64,000 bases of DNA from Rothia dentocariosa ATCC 17931 (lineage in GTDB: Bacteria; Actinomycetota; Actinomycetes; Actinomycetales; Micrococcaceae), in the NCBI RefSeq assembly GCF_000164695.2, contig NC_014643.1, positions 2,170,001 to 2,234,000 of the forward strand, in the 5' to 3' direction. The position numbers and the translations under genes were made by a program. This document shows, in pieces, positions 35,141 to 44,875 of this stretch. The notes beneath the pieces are model-generated. The model saw only the letters and a list, made by a program, of their open reading frames with translations, was not told the origin of the DNA and ran no database searches. Each line of letters opens with the position of its first letter. The first letter of the stretch is position 1.

Positions 35141-36382
35141 TTAGACTGTGACGAGCGGGCGCAACGAACTCATGAGAGAGGGACCGATGCCAGGTACTGC
35201 ATCCAGCTCATCAACACTTTTGAAACCTCCGTGAGCATCACGCCAAGAAATAATGCGGGCGGCTAGAGAAGGACCAATGCGCGGCAAAGTCTGCAGCTGC
35301 TCAGCAGTCGCAGTATTCAGGTTGATAGGAGAACCCGGTGCGCCCTGCTGCCCAGTGCCCGCAGAAGATTTCGGTGCCGCAGGATTTTGCGCGGTTCCCG
35401 GAGAACCGTTGGGTGAAGCACTGTTTCCTCCGGCTGGTGCGGCAAGTGCCGGTGCAGCGGTCTCCCCTGTCTTGGGGATGTAAAGCTGTGTGCCGTCGCT
35501 AAGGCTGCCCGCGAGGTTCACCCGGTTGAGGTCGGCATCCGGGGTTGCGCCTCCTGCGGCTTCAAGGGCATCAATGGCGCGGGCATCAGCAGGGAGCGTT
35601 TGCACGCCAGGAGTTTTGACTGCTCCAGCTATATGCACTCGAATAGTGCCATTCTTATTCGGAACCTTATTCTGCGCAGATGAATCCGAAGGGGTGGCGC
35701 TCGGAATTACGGATGAGCTAGCCCCTGGCGCCGCCACCTGGGCGCTACTGGTAGACTCTTCGTTTGCTTGCGGAGTGGGTGTAAATCCTAGCAACCCCCA
35801 GAGAATAATTCCTAGAACGCCCAAGGCTAAAACGAAGACGGCATAGGGCGGAACCTTCCACCGAAAAGCACGGGTTTTCGCTGGTGTTTCCCATTCGTCC
35901 CATTCATCCTGAATGAGCTCTTCGGGCATATTCTCACGCTGTGCAATAACGTGAGTAGTGCGCTCGCCGCGCTGTTCATTGGCAGGGTTGTGCGCAGGTT
36001 TTACCGCGGAGATCTGCTGCTGTGTGCCCTCGTAGTAGCTTTCCGCCAAATCGTCTGGTTCGGTGCTATGAGTGGCGCGTTGTCTAGCTCGTCTTAAAAG
36101 CTGTTCAGATGCCGACTCATGCTGCTCATACACGGTTTGTTCGTAAGAATCTGAGTAGAGTCTTCGAGGGCTCTTCCCCACCGAGGCAGAAGAAGCAGAC
36201 CCTTCCGCAAAATCATCATGCGGCATAAGGCGTTCTGTGGGCTCGTCATCCCAGATCCCATAGGGGCTTTGCTTCTCTGTCTGAGCTTCCTGTGCTGGTA
36301 CCGACGTCTCAGCTCTTTCGGGTAGCGTCTGCATAGAAGAGCTTAGTGGGTGAAATGCTTGGTGGGCGTTATCGCGGGTCAT
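35141..36382 (-). CDS. comEA: ComEA-family DNA-binding competence protein
   Basis: ComEA binds incoming double-stranded DNA at the cell surface. The 413-residue protein has a long acidic, disordered N-terminal cytoplasmic part (1-175) and one membrane helix (about 180-202). A Ser/Ala-rich linker follows, then an SLBB domain (about 247-305, IRVHIAGAVKTPGVQTLPADAR). After a second linker the helix-hairpin-helix DNA-binding domain (about 350-413) has INLNTATAEQLQTLPRIGP and PGIGPSLMSSL. The large cytoplasmic extension is unusual beside the compact Bacillus ComEA but occurs in actinobacteria. comEC follows directly. Confidence 0.92.
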   Translation of the reverse strand: MTRDNAHQAFHPLSSSMQTLPERAETSVPAQEAQTEKQSPYGIWDDEPTERLMPHDDFAEGSASSASVGKSPRRLYSDSYEQTVYEQHESASEQLLRRARQRATHSTEPDDLAESYYEGTQQQISAVKPAHNPANEQRGERTTHVIAQRENMPEELIQDEWDEWETPAKTRAFRWKVPPYAVFVLALGVLGIILWGLLGFTPTPQANEESTSSAQVAAPGASSSVIPSATPSDSSAQNKVPNKNGTIRVHIAGAVKTPGVQTLPADARAIDALEAAGGATPDADLNRVNLAGSLSDGTQLYIPKTGETAAPALAAPAGGNSASPNGSPGTAQNPAAPKSSAGTGQQGAPGSPINLNTATAEQLQTLPRIGPSLAARIISWRDAHGGFKSVDELDAVPGIGPSLMSSLRPLVTV

Positions 36383-36557
36383 AGTGCAAGCCTAGCCGCG
36401 TGCTTATGCCCCCGCCGGGCGGTTCCTATATTCTGTGGATAACTATCCGAGCGGGACACAAAAACCGGCTATCCACAGGGATTGCGCCAATTTTTGCGGG
36501 TGAATCGGGTAATTTTAGCGGCTACACAAAGAAATATGACATTCTCACATCGCATGG
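36383..36557. promoter_or_regulatory. comEA-degV spacer with two DnaA-box-like sites
   Basis: The 175-base spacer contains TGTGGATAA at 36434-36442, an exact complement of the DnaA consensus TTATCCACA. It also contains CTATCCACA at 36469-36477, one mismatch. The two are inverted and form a 9-bp CTGTGGATA/TATCCACAG repeat (36433-36441 and 36470-36478). They could bind DnaA or simply form a weak stem after degV. Confidence 0.5.
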
Positions 36558-37505
36558 CTAATAGATGACAGCGGCAAGTGCACCCAGTCCGGAATGTGCC
36601 GCTAATACGGGCGGGAGAGAGCTAAGAACCGCATCCGAAGCGAAGGCACCCAACGAATCTTGCAAGACTTTAGCTTCCGCAAGATTACCCATATGGTGAA
36701 GCGCTACCACGTGACCGGTTGGTCGTACGTCGTGCTGCGCAGCCGCAGCTGCAGGATGCTTTTTTACCGATTGGTGCTTGGTACAAACGTCACGAATAAT
36801 CTGCGTGAGGCGTTCTTTCGCGCGCGTTGCGGTACGGGGGCGCTCAACATAGGTCAGTTTTCCATCCGCGACCGTGCCGATAGGCTTGATCTGGAACATC
36901 TGCCCGACCATCGCCAACGCGGGCGAGACACGGCCTCCGCGACGAAGCGCATCGAGAGTAGGAATGTAGAAATAAATGTCGGTCTCGGCGCATATACCGG
37001 TAACTACCTCGGCAAGCTCCTCAGGACTATCGCAAATATCGGCTACATCATGGGCATGCAGCGCCGCGTGCCCATAGGCTCCGGCGACGGTGCGGGAATC
37101 AAGTACGGTCACTCGCGCTTTAGAAAGCTGCGCACCCACTCGCGCTGACTCAACGGTTCCAGAGAGTTCTCCCGAGAGATGTATCGACAGAATATGCTCG
37201 TACCCTTCATCAACAAGAGTATCGTAGGTATCGGCAAAGACACCAGGGGCAGGACCGGAGGTATGGATCGTATTTCCGAGGACATGCGCCATCAAAATGG
37301 CTTCGTCAATTTCCTCAGGGCTAAGACCGGTTAAATCGCGGGTATTCGTCTCGGGTCGGGTGCCCCTGATTCCTGCACGTGAGGGCGTCTCTTGAACGGA
37401 TACCGGCATGGGTACCACTGCAAAACCACCGCGTTCTTGCCGCTCCTTAAGAATTTCAGGGGTAATGGCAGCGGCTGAGTCTGTCACGACAGCGATGCGT
37501 CCCAT
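36558..37505 (-). CDS. DegV-family fatty-acid-binding protein
   Basis: DegV/FakB proteins bind a single fatty acid and, with FakA, allow its phosphorylation. The 315-residue protein has the DegV fold: VVTDSAAAITPEI at the N-terminus, TSGPAPGVFADTYDTL and LSGELSGTVESARVGA in the middle, and LRRGGRVSPALAMVGQMFQIKPI in the C-terminal half. It starts at ATG 37505 after GGAGGG. No fakA kinase is nearby, and the bound lipid cannot be predicted. Confidence 0.92.
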   Translation of the reverse strand: MGRIAVVTDSAAAITPEILKERQERGGFAVVPMPVSVQETPSRAGIRGTRPETNTRDLTGLSPEEIDEAILMAHVLGNTIHTSGPAPGVFADTYDTLVDEGYEHILSIHLSGELSGTVESARVGAQLSKARVTVLDSRTVAGAYGHAALHAHDVADICDSPEELAEVVTGICAETDIYFYIPTLDALRRGGRVSPALAMVGQMFQIKPIGTVADGKLTYVERPRTATRAKERLTQIIRDVCTKHQSVKKHPAAAAAQHDVRPTGHVVALHHMGNLAEAKVLQDSLGAFASDAVLSSLPPVLAAHSGLGALAAVIY

Positions 37506-37567
37506 AAGGCACCCTCCTGAATCTTAAAAATATGGCGATTTGCTATACCCGACTTTCTCATCATAGC

Positions 37568-37623
37568 TAAAAAGAATGGTGCCGCCGGAAGAAAAACCCG
37601 AAAAGTTTTCTTCCGACGGCACC
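37568..37623 (-). terminator. Intrinsic terminator after leuS
   Basis: An 18-bp stem with one mismatch (37578-37595 with 37606-37623) is followed on the minus strand by ATTCTTTTTAGCT. It stands immediately after the leuS stop. Confidence 0.92.
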
Positions 37624-37643
37624 GCATCGATGTTCTGAAAACG

Positions 37644-40139
37644 CTAGATGACGATATTCACCAGTTTGGGGGCTCGCACAATCACCCTACGGATTTCGGA
37701 GCCTTCCACCAGCTTCGCGATAGTCTCATCCTCCAGGGCTTGTTTTTCAAGCTCAGCTTCAGAAATATCCTTTGATACCTCAAGGCGCGCCTTCACTTTG
37801 CCCTTGATCTGCACGATTGCGGTGACGGTATCATCCACGAGCAGGGATTCATCTACCTGCGGGAAACCTGCGGTCAGCACCGGGTTATCGTGTCCCAGCG
37901 CGTGCCACATGTCTTCGGCGGTGTACGGCGCGTAGAGTGACAACAAGATCGCAATAGTTTCGGTGGCTTCACGCACCGCAGGGTCCGCTCCCCCAGAGCC
38001 CGAATCGACAGCCTTACGGGTAGCGTTCACCAGCTCCATAGTCTTGGCGACCACCACGTTGAACTTACCCGAGTCAAGAAGCTGCTTCACATCGTGTACG
38101 GTACGCGCCACCAGCTTGTGCAGGTTCGCATCGCCGGATGCCGCATCCACGCCAGGTTCGGAGGTAACGTCCTGAGCAACACGCCATGCGCGCGCCAAGA
38201 ACTTCTGCGAACCGGCGGGTGAAACGTCCGCCCAGTCCACATCATCTTCGGGCGGCGAAGCGAAGATCATGGTGGTGCGCACCGCATCCACACCGAACGT
38301 ATCAAGTTGCTCACCCAGGTTTACGCCGTTGCCGAGCGACTTCGACATAGCCTTACCGCCGTTGAGAACCTGCCCCTGATTCATGAGAGCTTTGAACGGC
38401 TCGCCGTGCTCAATCAGTCCCAAATCACGAATAACTTTCGTGAAGAAACGCGCATACAGCAGGTGCAGAATCGCATGTTCCACACCGCCCACGTACATAT
38501 CGACCGCGCCCCATTCCCTGATCGCCTGCGGGTCGAAGGGGCCTTCGGCATAACGGGGTGAAACATAGCGCAGGAAGTACCAGGAAGAATCCACGAAGGT
38601 ATCCATAGTGTCGGAATCGCGGCGAGCGCTCTTACCGCATTGCGGGCAGGGAACTATGGCCCAGTCATCGGCGGCAGCAAGGGGCGATTGTCCCTTGGGA
38701 GCTAACTGTTCACCGCGCAGATTATCTGGGAGCAGAACCGGCAGCTGTTCTTCAGGAACCAGTACCTCGCCGCAGTCCTCACAGTGAATCACGGGAATAG
38801 GCGTGCCCCAGAAACGCTGGCGCGAGAGCAACCAGTCGCGCAGGCGGTAAATAACCTTACCTTCGCCGGTGCCGGCAGCCTCAACCAGCTCGGTAGCCTT
38901 CGCAATAGCCTCTGCCTTAGGAAGTCCGGTTAGCTCACCGGAGTTAATGAGTACCCCATCGCCCGCAGTGGCGATACCCGACTCGGCAGGGTCTTCCTCG
39001 CCCTCAACATCGAGCACCGTCACGATCGGCAGGTCGAATTTCTTGGCGAAGTCAAGGTCACGCTGATCGTGCGCGGGCACCGCCATAATAGCGCCGGTAC
39101 CATAATCGGCAAGCACATAATCTGAAGCCCACACCGGCAACTTTGCGCCGTTCAGCGGGTTGATTGCGTAACGCCCAGTAAACATACCGGTCTTTTCACG
39201 CTCGGAAGACTGGCGGTCAATATCGCTGAGGGCCTTAATCTGCTCGCGGTAGTCCTCTAGCGCCTGTGCCTGATCGGGTGCCACAATCTGCTCGGCAAAG
39301 GTCGAGTCAGCGGCAACAACAATAAAGGTTGAACCGTAGAGGGTATCTGGGCGGGTGGTGAAGACTGTGAAGGATTCGGCAGGCTGCGCCTCGGTAGCCT
39401 CAATCTCGAAGCGAACCTCAGCACCTTCGGAACGCCCAATCCAGTTCCGCTGCATCAGCAGAACACGTTCGGGCCATTTGCCCTCAAGCTGCTCCATATC
39501 GTCAAGAAGCTGCTGGGCGTAGTCAGTAATCTTGAAGTACCACTGATTCAGCGACTTCTTAGTAACCGTGGTGCCGCATCGTTCGCAAGCGCCATTAACC
39601 ACCTGTTCGTTCGCGAGCACGGTCTGATCTTTGGGGCACCAGTTCACCATTGAGTCTTTGCGGTAGGCCAGGCCCTGCTTATAGAACTGCTCGAAAAGCC
39701 ACTGGGTCCACTTATAGTATTCGGGGTCTGAGGTGTGCAGACGTCGATCCCAATCCACGGCGATAGCGTAACGTTTGAAAGATTCTGCCTGCGTGTCAAT
39801 ATTCTTGTAGGTCCACTCTTTTGGGTGGGTACCGTTCTTGATAGCAGCGTTTTCTGCGGGCAAACCGAAGGAATCCCAGCCGATGGGGTGCAGAACATCG
39901 TAGCCGCACTGCTTGTAGTAGCGGGCATTCATGTCTCCAATAGCAAACGCTTCTGCGTGGCCCATATGCAGGTCACCTGAGGGGTACGGAAACATGTCTA
40001 GCACATAGCGGCGACCTTTCGCGGCGTTGCCGGTTGGCTTGAAGACACCCGTTTCTTCCCAGTAGGGGCGCCATTTCGCTTCCTGTGCACGGAAGTCATA
40101 CGCATTCTCAGTGCGTTCGGTCTCTACCTCAGCAGACAC
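37644..40139 (-). CDS. leuS: Leucyl-tRNA synthetase
   Basis: LeuS charges tRNA-Leu in the cytoplasm. The 831-residue class I enzyme has the HIGH-type motif [15 protein letters not shown] (about 52-66). Zinc-ribbon cysteines lie in [16 protein letters not shown] and CPQCGKS. The editing (CP1) domain has [12 protein letters not shown] and [19 protein letters not shown]. The KMSKS loop is present as [11 protein letters not shown]. The start is GTG 40139 after AAAGGA. A TAGAAT -10-like box (plus-strand 40178-40183) lies about 40 bases upstream. No T-box leader is visible. Confidence 0.98.
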   Translation of the reverse strand: MSAEVETERTENAYDFRAQEAKWRPYWEETGVFKPTGNAAKGRRYVLDMFPYPSGDLHMGHAEAFAIGDMNARYYKQCGYDVLHPIGWDSFGLPAENAAIKNGTHPKEWTYKNIDTQAESFKRYAIAVDWDRRLHTSDPEYYKWTQWLFEQFYKQGLAYRKDSMVNWCPKDQTVLANEQVVNGACERCGTTVTKKSLNQWYFKITDYAQQLLDDMEQLEGKWPERVLLMQRNWIGRSEGAEVRFEIEATEAQPAESFTVFTTRPDTLYGSTFIVVAADSTFAEQIVAPDQAQALEDYREQIKALSDIDRQSSEREKTGMFTGRYAINPLNGAKLPVWASDYVLADYGTGAIMAVPAHDQRDLDFAKKFDLPIVTVLDVEGEEDPAESGIATAGDGVLINSGELTGLPKAEAIAKATELVEAAGTGEGKVIYRLRDWLLSRQRFWGTPIPVIHCEDCGEVLVPEEQLPVLLPDNLRGEQLAPKGQSPLAAADDWAIVPCPQCGKSARRDSDTMDTFVDSSWYFLRYVSPRYAEGPFDPQAIREWGAVDMYVGGVEHAILHLLYARFFTKVIRDLGLIEHGEPFKALMNQGQVLNGGKAMSKSLGNGVNLGEQLDTFGVDAVRTTMIFASPPEDDVDWADVSPAGSQKFLARAWRVAQDVTSEPGVDAASGDANLHKLVARTVHDVKQLLDSGKFNVVVAKTMELVNATRKAVDSGSGGADPAVREATETIAILLSLYAPYTAEDMWHALGHDNPVLTAGFPQVDESLLVDDTVTAIVQIKGKVKARLEVSKDISEAELEKQALEDETIAKLVEGSEIRRVIVRAPKLVNIVI

Positions 40140-40502
40140 TACGATTCCTTTGACGTTTGATTTTCGCTAACCAACCTATTCTAGCGTGTACCCACAAAGG
40201 TTTCTTGATGTATTCATAAACTCACGAGTTCCCGTTTCATATCGTGGATGCCCCACCGCCCCGCCAGCCTCGCCTTCGTTTCCCCCAGAGTAACCCTGCG
40301 CGTATAAACCATTTTCAGCCGTATACGATGAAAAACTCTGAATATTGTTTGACTTTTCATCTAAATCTCCAGCACCTACACAGAAATTCCACGTACACTG
40401 AGAGAACTCATTGCGTGCGTAAGCCGGTTTATGCACGCCCTCCGTGAATCTCCCGCAGGGATTTACAGTGACCGAGCCCGCAACACACGAAAGGCACCCG
40501 CC
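40140..40502. promoter_or_regulatory. Divergent promoter region between leuS and the hydrolase gene
   Basis: These 363 bases separate leuS (minus) from the hydrolase-glycosyltransferase pair (plus). On the minus strand TAGAAT (40178-40183) is a likely leuS -10 box. On the plus strand TTGACT (40349-40354) could be a -35 box, but no matching -10 is clear. I see no gene, riboswitch or T-box here. Confidence 0.45.
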
Positions 40503-41474
40503 GTGACATCACCTAGTACCGTTCTTGAAGGTGTGCCAGGGGCACTCATCCCGGGCACCAGATTTGAAATAGAGCTGTTTGGGGCAACTACACGGTATTG
40601 GCAGTACGGTGCGGGCATGAACACCGGCGTTTTTCCTGTCGAAAGCTCTCCGAAAATCCTGCTGATTCACGGGTTCCGCGGCGATCATCACGGGCTTGAG
40701 ATTATTGCGAACAGGCTTCTGAAACTCTTACCCGAAGCTAGTATTATCAGCCCCGACCTGCCAGGTTTCGGGCGTTCAGAAGACCTGCCCATGACTGTTT
40801 CTTTACAGGGCTATACCGCATGGTTGCACGCGCTTATTGGGCAGATAAACCCTGCATGCCCTGATGGCTCTGATATTCACGTGGTAGGACACTCGTTTGG
40901 ATCTATCGTAACCGCCGCTTATGCCACCGAATATCCGCATGGACTTGACCGCCTAACGCTCATTAACCCCATTAGCGAGCCCGCACTTGAAGGGTCACAG
41001 AAGATTGCCTCGCGGGCGGCATCGTTTTACTATCGCGTGGGTGCGGCACTTCCCGAACGGTTGGGGTACTCGCTGCTGCGTTCGCAGCTGATTACTCGCG
41101 TAACGAGCGAACTAATGATGCGCACTCGCGAACCCGCCATGCGCCGCTTTATCAATAACCAGCACGCCGCATATTTTGGGTCTTTCGGCTCGCGTAAGGG
41201 TGTTTTGCAGGCTTACGAGGTTTCGATTTCGGCAACCGCCGCCGAATTTGCCCCGCAGATTCAGGTTCCCGTGCAAATGCTTGTGGCTGAAGACGATGAT
41301 TTGGGTACCCCGCAGACAGCGCGCGCCATGTTTGCCACGCTTGAGGAGCGCCCGCACTCCCCTGGTGAACGTTTTGAGATGATTCCTGAGGTTGGGCATT
41401 TGATTCATTATGAGACGCCTACAGTGGCGGCAGGTTTGATTGCAGAGTTCACGCACGAAGATTTTACGGTGTAA
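40503..41474 (+). CDS. Alpha/beta hydrolase
   Basis: The 323-residue protein has the alpha/beta-hydrolase fold. The oxyanion-hole strand is LLIHGFRGDHHG (about 53-64) and the nucleophile elbow VVGHSFGS has Ser near 131. The acidic residue is in VAEDDDLGTP and the catalytic His in EVGHLIHYE. No signal peptide is seen, so it should be cytoplasmic. The substrate is unknown. GTG 40503 is preferred because GAAAGG lies 8 nt upstream; an ATG at 40431 would add 24 residues without a ribosome-binding site. The glycosyltransferase gene follows after 16 bases, suggesting joint action on a lipid or glycoconjugate. Confidence 0.85.
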   Translation: MTSPSTVLEGVPGALIPGTRFEIELFGATTRYWQYGAGMNTGVFPVESSPKILLIHGFRGDHHGLEIIANRLLKLLPEASIISPDLPGFGRSEDLPMTVSLQGYTAWLHALIGQINPACPDGSDIHVVGHSFGSIVTAAYATEYPHGLDRLTLINPISEPALEGSQKIASRAASFYYRVGAALPERLGYSLLRSQLITRVTSELMMRTREPAMRRFINNQHAAYFGSFGSRKGVLQAYEVSISATAAEFAPQIQVPVQMLVAEDDDLGTPQTARAMFATLEERPHSPGERFEMIPEVGHLIHYETPTVAAGLIAEFTHEDFTV

Positions 41475-41490
41475 TCCCGAGGAGAATCCT

Positions 41491-42633
41491 ATGAAACTTA
41501 TGGTTGACGCCCGTTATACACGTATTGGCTTTCACGACGGCATTAGCCGGTATACCGCTTCGCTTTTGGGCGCGTTGAAGGATTTGATGGATTCCAGTGC
41601 TCCCGAGGTCGCCGATCTGCAGTTGGTGATGGTGATTAGTGATGAACGCCAGCTGCAGATGCTCCCGGATTTGCCGCATGTGAAGATTTGTTCGCCGACC
41701 GGCCCCTTAGAGCCGACTGCGGCTCTTCAGCTCAACAAGTACAAGCCTGATGTGGTGTTTTCACCTATGCAGACGATCGGTTCGGTGGGGCGTAAGTTCA
41801 AGCTGGTGCTGACTTTGCACGATCTGATTTATTATGCGCACCCAACCCCTCCGGGGTTTTTGCCTGCACCGGTGCGTGCTGGGTGGCGGCTGTTCCATAA
41901 GAGCTATACGCCGCAGCGCATGCTGCTGAACCGGGCAGATGCCGTGGTGACGGTTTCGGAGTCTACGGCGCGGCTGATTCGTGAGCACCGATTGACGGAG
42001 AAGCCGCTGCACGTGGTGCCGAATGCCCCGCAGCCGGGGTCTGTGGTGAGTGAGGATGAGGCTCTGTGCCGTGCGAAATCGCGGGCTGAGGGCGTGAGCA
42101 GGCACCTGGTGTATATGGGTTCGTTCATGCCGTATAAGAATGTGGAGACTCTGCTGTATGCCATGCGTGAGCTGCCGGGGTATACACTGCATTTATTGTC
42201 GAAGATGCCGGATACGCGCCGCGCTGAGCTTGAGGAGCAGGGGCTGCTCTCCCCCCTGGCAGCAGGCTCGAACGTGGTGGTGCACAACGGGGTTTCCGAT
42301 GACGAGTATGCGGAGCTGCTGGAGTTCGCCCATGCATTGGTGACGGCCTCTCGGGCTGAGGGGTACGGCCTGCCCGTGGTAGAGGCGCAGGCTGCAGGCT
42401 GCCCCGCCGTGATTAGCGATATCGATATTTTCCGAGAGATCGCCCCGCACGCCGTTTTCGCTCCTGTCACCGAGGATCCACAGGCGGATGCGCCCGCCTG
42501 GGTTGAGGCAGTCCGCTCTCTCGAAGACGAAACGGTACGTGACCGTGTGATCCTCGAAGGCTTGCAGGACGCTTCGCACTATTCCTGGCGGGACTCGGCG
42601 TTGAAGCTGGTGAGGGTTGTGAAAGGTATGTGA
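41491..42633 (+). CDS. GT4-family glycosyltransferase
   Basis: This 380-residue retaining glycosyltransferase of the GT-B fold probably transfers a sugar from a nucleotide donor. The N-terminal domain starts MKLMVDARYTRIGFHDGISRYT. The middle has LTLHDLIYYAHP and RADAVVTVSESTARLI. The C-terminal donor domain has LVYMGSFMPYKNVETLL and the EX7E motif in AEGYGLPVVEAQAAG. There is no membrane helix. ATG 41491 follows GAGGAG. Base composition is GC-rich, unlike the AT-rich gene after it. Acceptor and sugar cannot be predicted; mannosyltransferases of glycolipid synthesis are the nearest kind by motif. Confidence 0.87.
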   Translation: MKLMVDARYTRIGFHDGISRYTASLLGALKDLMDSSAPEVADLQLVMVISDERQLQMLPDLPHVKICSPTGPLEPTAALQLNKYKPDVVFSPMQTIGSVGRKFKLVLTLHDLIYYAHPTPPGFLPAPVRAGWRLFHKSYTPQRMLLNRADAVVTVSESTARLIREHRLTEKPLHVVPNAPQPGSVVSEDEALCRAKSRAEGVSRHLVYMGSFMPYKNVETLLYAMRELPGYTLHLLSKMPDTRRAELEEQGLLSPLAAGSNVVVHNGVSDDEYAELLEFAHALVTASRAEGYGLPVVEAQAAGCPAVISDIDIFREIAPHAVFAPVTEDPQADAPAWVEAVRSLEDETVRDRVILEGLQDASHYSWRDSALKLVRVVKGM

Positions 42634-42646
42634 ACAAATAACCGTA

Positions 42647-44683
42647 TTAAAAATTTAAAATATGCTTAAGGATATCATCTATACACGTCCCTTTATCAGG
42701 ACCTTCCCCTACGTTACAGTTATTATAGACACTCTCATAATATTCAACTGAGTTTTTCGTTATATTATTATTTTTACGGGGTAGTGAATCGTATAGCTTT
42801 GGCCAATATTTTTTAATAGTTTCTTCCAAATTATCATCAAGAATGGCAAAGTTATGATTATAATAAAGTCCACTGTTAGGATAGTCAACAATATTTCCGT
42901 ACCCAAAATAATTTAACAATTTTTTATTATTATTTGCTGTATTAATATAATTATCTATATCTTTCTTTATGCGCTCTTTCTGCTTATCTGAGAGAGAACC
43001 ATTCTCTTGCATCTTATCCTTAATATCATCAAGTGAAGTATCATCTAGTTTTAAACCTAAATTTAATTTATCGATAGAATTTTCGAGGTTATATTTCCTT
43101 TTAATGTCATTATCAAATATAGTAAATACTTTAATTCCCAGACTAGTTAATATTGCGTGGCGAATAGGGATCTGTGTTTTCCCATGAGATTCAACAACTT
43201 GAACACCTTTATACTCGGGAGAATTGCATGTTCCATTTGCAGAAAAATAACCACTAATTAATGCAACTTCTGTGCTGCCTTCAACAATAATAACTCGATC
43301 GGCGAAAAAGGCTTTTGCTAACCCTTTTTCTATAGCAGGAATAATTGTATTATAAGCATCATTATTTATTTCAGACTTTTGATACTTTTCCACATTAGCA
43401 TCAATTTGTTTTGATACTAATGATATAATATTATCCTTTGTGGAGGAAATTATAATGGATGCATTTTCTTCGGGACATCTTATAACTCGCCTAATATCCT
43501 CAAACTTTCTTGGATTTACAAAAGTAGGGCTGTGTGTAACATATGCAACTTGCATGTCTGGTTTTTCAGATAAATTGCGTAATACATGTTCAAAAACCAG
43601 CTCTTGTTGCGGATGCTGATAAAGCTCAGGTTCTTCGACAGCAATAAAAATTGTTCTTTCCTGATTTGAGTTAGAAGACTCTGCCAGGTACCGAAGCAAA
43701 GCCAATAATAAGGAACGCTGTACCCCATGTCCTTGACGATCAACATTAGTAAGAAGCGATTCCGACTCCGCGATAAAAACTTCAAAAGGAGTCTTAGGCT
43801 TTCTAAATTCAATTTCCGCTACTTGGAGTTTAACAGATTTCTCTCCACAGAATTCTTGAAGGATTTTACTTATTCCGCTAGAAACTTCAATGAAATCTTC
43901 CTCACCAATAGATTTTTTTATTTTTTCCTGCGCTTCACTAATAATATCATCTACTTTTTCTGATAATTCTTTCCTTTTCTTATATTCAATTATTTTGTCT
44001 ATAATTCTTCCTAGAACCGTTTTTTGAGATGATTCAAGCGACTCTTCCGATGCTCGCATATCAGCGCTAATAAAAACATAGTCAAAGATCTTTGAGAGAA
44101 CTTTTTCTTTACGATATCCAAAGAAGCTAGTTGCCTCTGGTGACAGTATCTCCTCAATATCTAAACCACTTATATCATAATTCTTAATATTTTCTTCTGC
44201 CTTACTGCCAGATGTAACCTTTGAAAGGTTGTACCTCGGATTTTCATCCACAAATCTGTTATAGCTATCCTTTATCTCAGACTTACTTTTTAAATCTCCG
44301 TCTTCATCATAAAGAATTTCGTAGAAAGGTTTATGTACGTATAGGTTAGCAGAGAATTTTTCTGGATTATTATTATCTAAAGGGTTGAAAATTTTCCATA
44401 CAGATAATTCATCTGATGCGGGTTTTGCATATCCCTCTAATACATCTCTATCGTACTCTGTAATATTATTAAACGTTACTTTAATTTTTATTTCTTTATC
44501 TGGTTCATTGCAATCTTCGATAGATAGGTTGCTAGCATTTGCATTAAAAAACCAATCCAAAGCATACAGTATAGAAGATTTTCCTGAACCATTTGGTCCT
44601 ATAAAGCTGGTTAAATTATTAAAGTCTATAGATACATCTTTGAGAAGTCGAAAATTTTTAATTTCAACGGTTTTAATCCGCAT
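42647..44683 (-). CDS. OLD-family ATPase with TOPRIM nuclease domain, AT-rich and probably acquired
   Basis: The 678-residue protein has an ABC-type ATPase head with Walker A FIGPNGSGKSS (about 27-37), signature-like GHGVQRSLLLALLRYL, Walker B TIFIAVEEPELYQHP and the H-loop VAYVTHSP. A C-terminal TOPRIM nuclease follows, with VIIVEGSTEVAL and the acidic motif IFDNDIKRKYN. This is the layout of class 1 OLD nucleases and of GajA of the Gabija anti-phage system. No UvrD-like gajB or reverse transcriptase gene is next to it. GGAGG ends 5 nt before ATG 44683; an ATG at 44695 overlaps that site. The gene is far more AT-rich than both neighbours, a sign of transfer. Confidence 0.88.
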   Translation of the reverse strand: MRIKTVEIKNFRLLKDVSIDFNNLTSFIGPNGSGKSSILYALDWFFNANASNLSIEDCNEPDKEIKIKVTFNNITEYDRDVLEGYAKPASDELSVWKIFNPLDNNNPEKFSANLYVHKPFYEILYDEDGDLKSKSEIKDSYNRFVDENPRYNLSKVTSGSKAEENIKNYDISGLDIEEILSPEATSFFGYRKEKVLSKIFDYVFISADMRASEESLESSQKTVLGRIIDKIIEYKKRKELSEKVDDIISEAQEKIKKSIGEEDFIEVSSGISKILQEFCGEKSVKLQVAEIEFRKPKTPFEVFIAESESLLTNVDRQGHGVQRSLLLALLRYLAESSNSNQERTIFIAVEEPELYQHPQQELVFEHVLRNLSEKPDMQVAYVTHSPTFVNPRKFEDIRRVIRCPEENASIIISSTKDNIISLVSKQIDANVEKYQKSEINNDAYNTIIPAIEKGLAKAFFADRVIIVEGSTEVALISGYFSANGTCNSPEYKGVQVVESHGKTQIPIRHAILTSLGIKVFTIFDNDIKRKYNLENSIDKLNLGLKLDDTSLDDIKDKMQENGSLSDKQKERIKKDIDNYINTANNNKKLLNYFGYGNIVDYPNSGLYYNHNFAILDDNLEETIKKYWPKLYDSLPRKNNNITKNSVEYYESVYNNCNVGEGPDKGTCIDDILKHILNF

Positions 44684-44875
44684 ATTTTCCTCCATTAGGA
44701 TTGATTGTGAGTTCCTCTATCTATACTCTCCAACACCGTAGTCAGAGAATAAATTACAATTACATAGGTAGACTATCGAAATTTCATTTAAAATCAAGAA
44801 AACACTCATATGTACATGAAATATTTCTATAACTTTTAGAGTAAAGTAAATGCTATCTTGTATAAAGCTTAGTGA
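44684..44875. other. AT-rich spacer between priA and the OLD gene
   Basis: These 192 bases share the low GC of the OLD gene, while priA to the right is GC-rich. On the minus strand TATAGAT, about 40 bases before the start, could be a -10 box. No repeat, integrase or attachment site is seen. Confidence 0.4.

Noticed and set aside
40140..40260. Possible T-box leader upstream of leuS
   Set aside because: No T-box sequence (UGGN bulge region) or specifier stem is visible before the leuS start.
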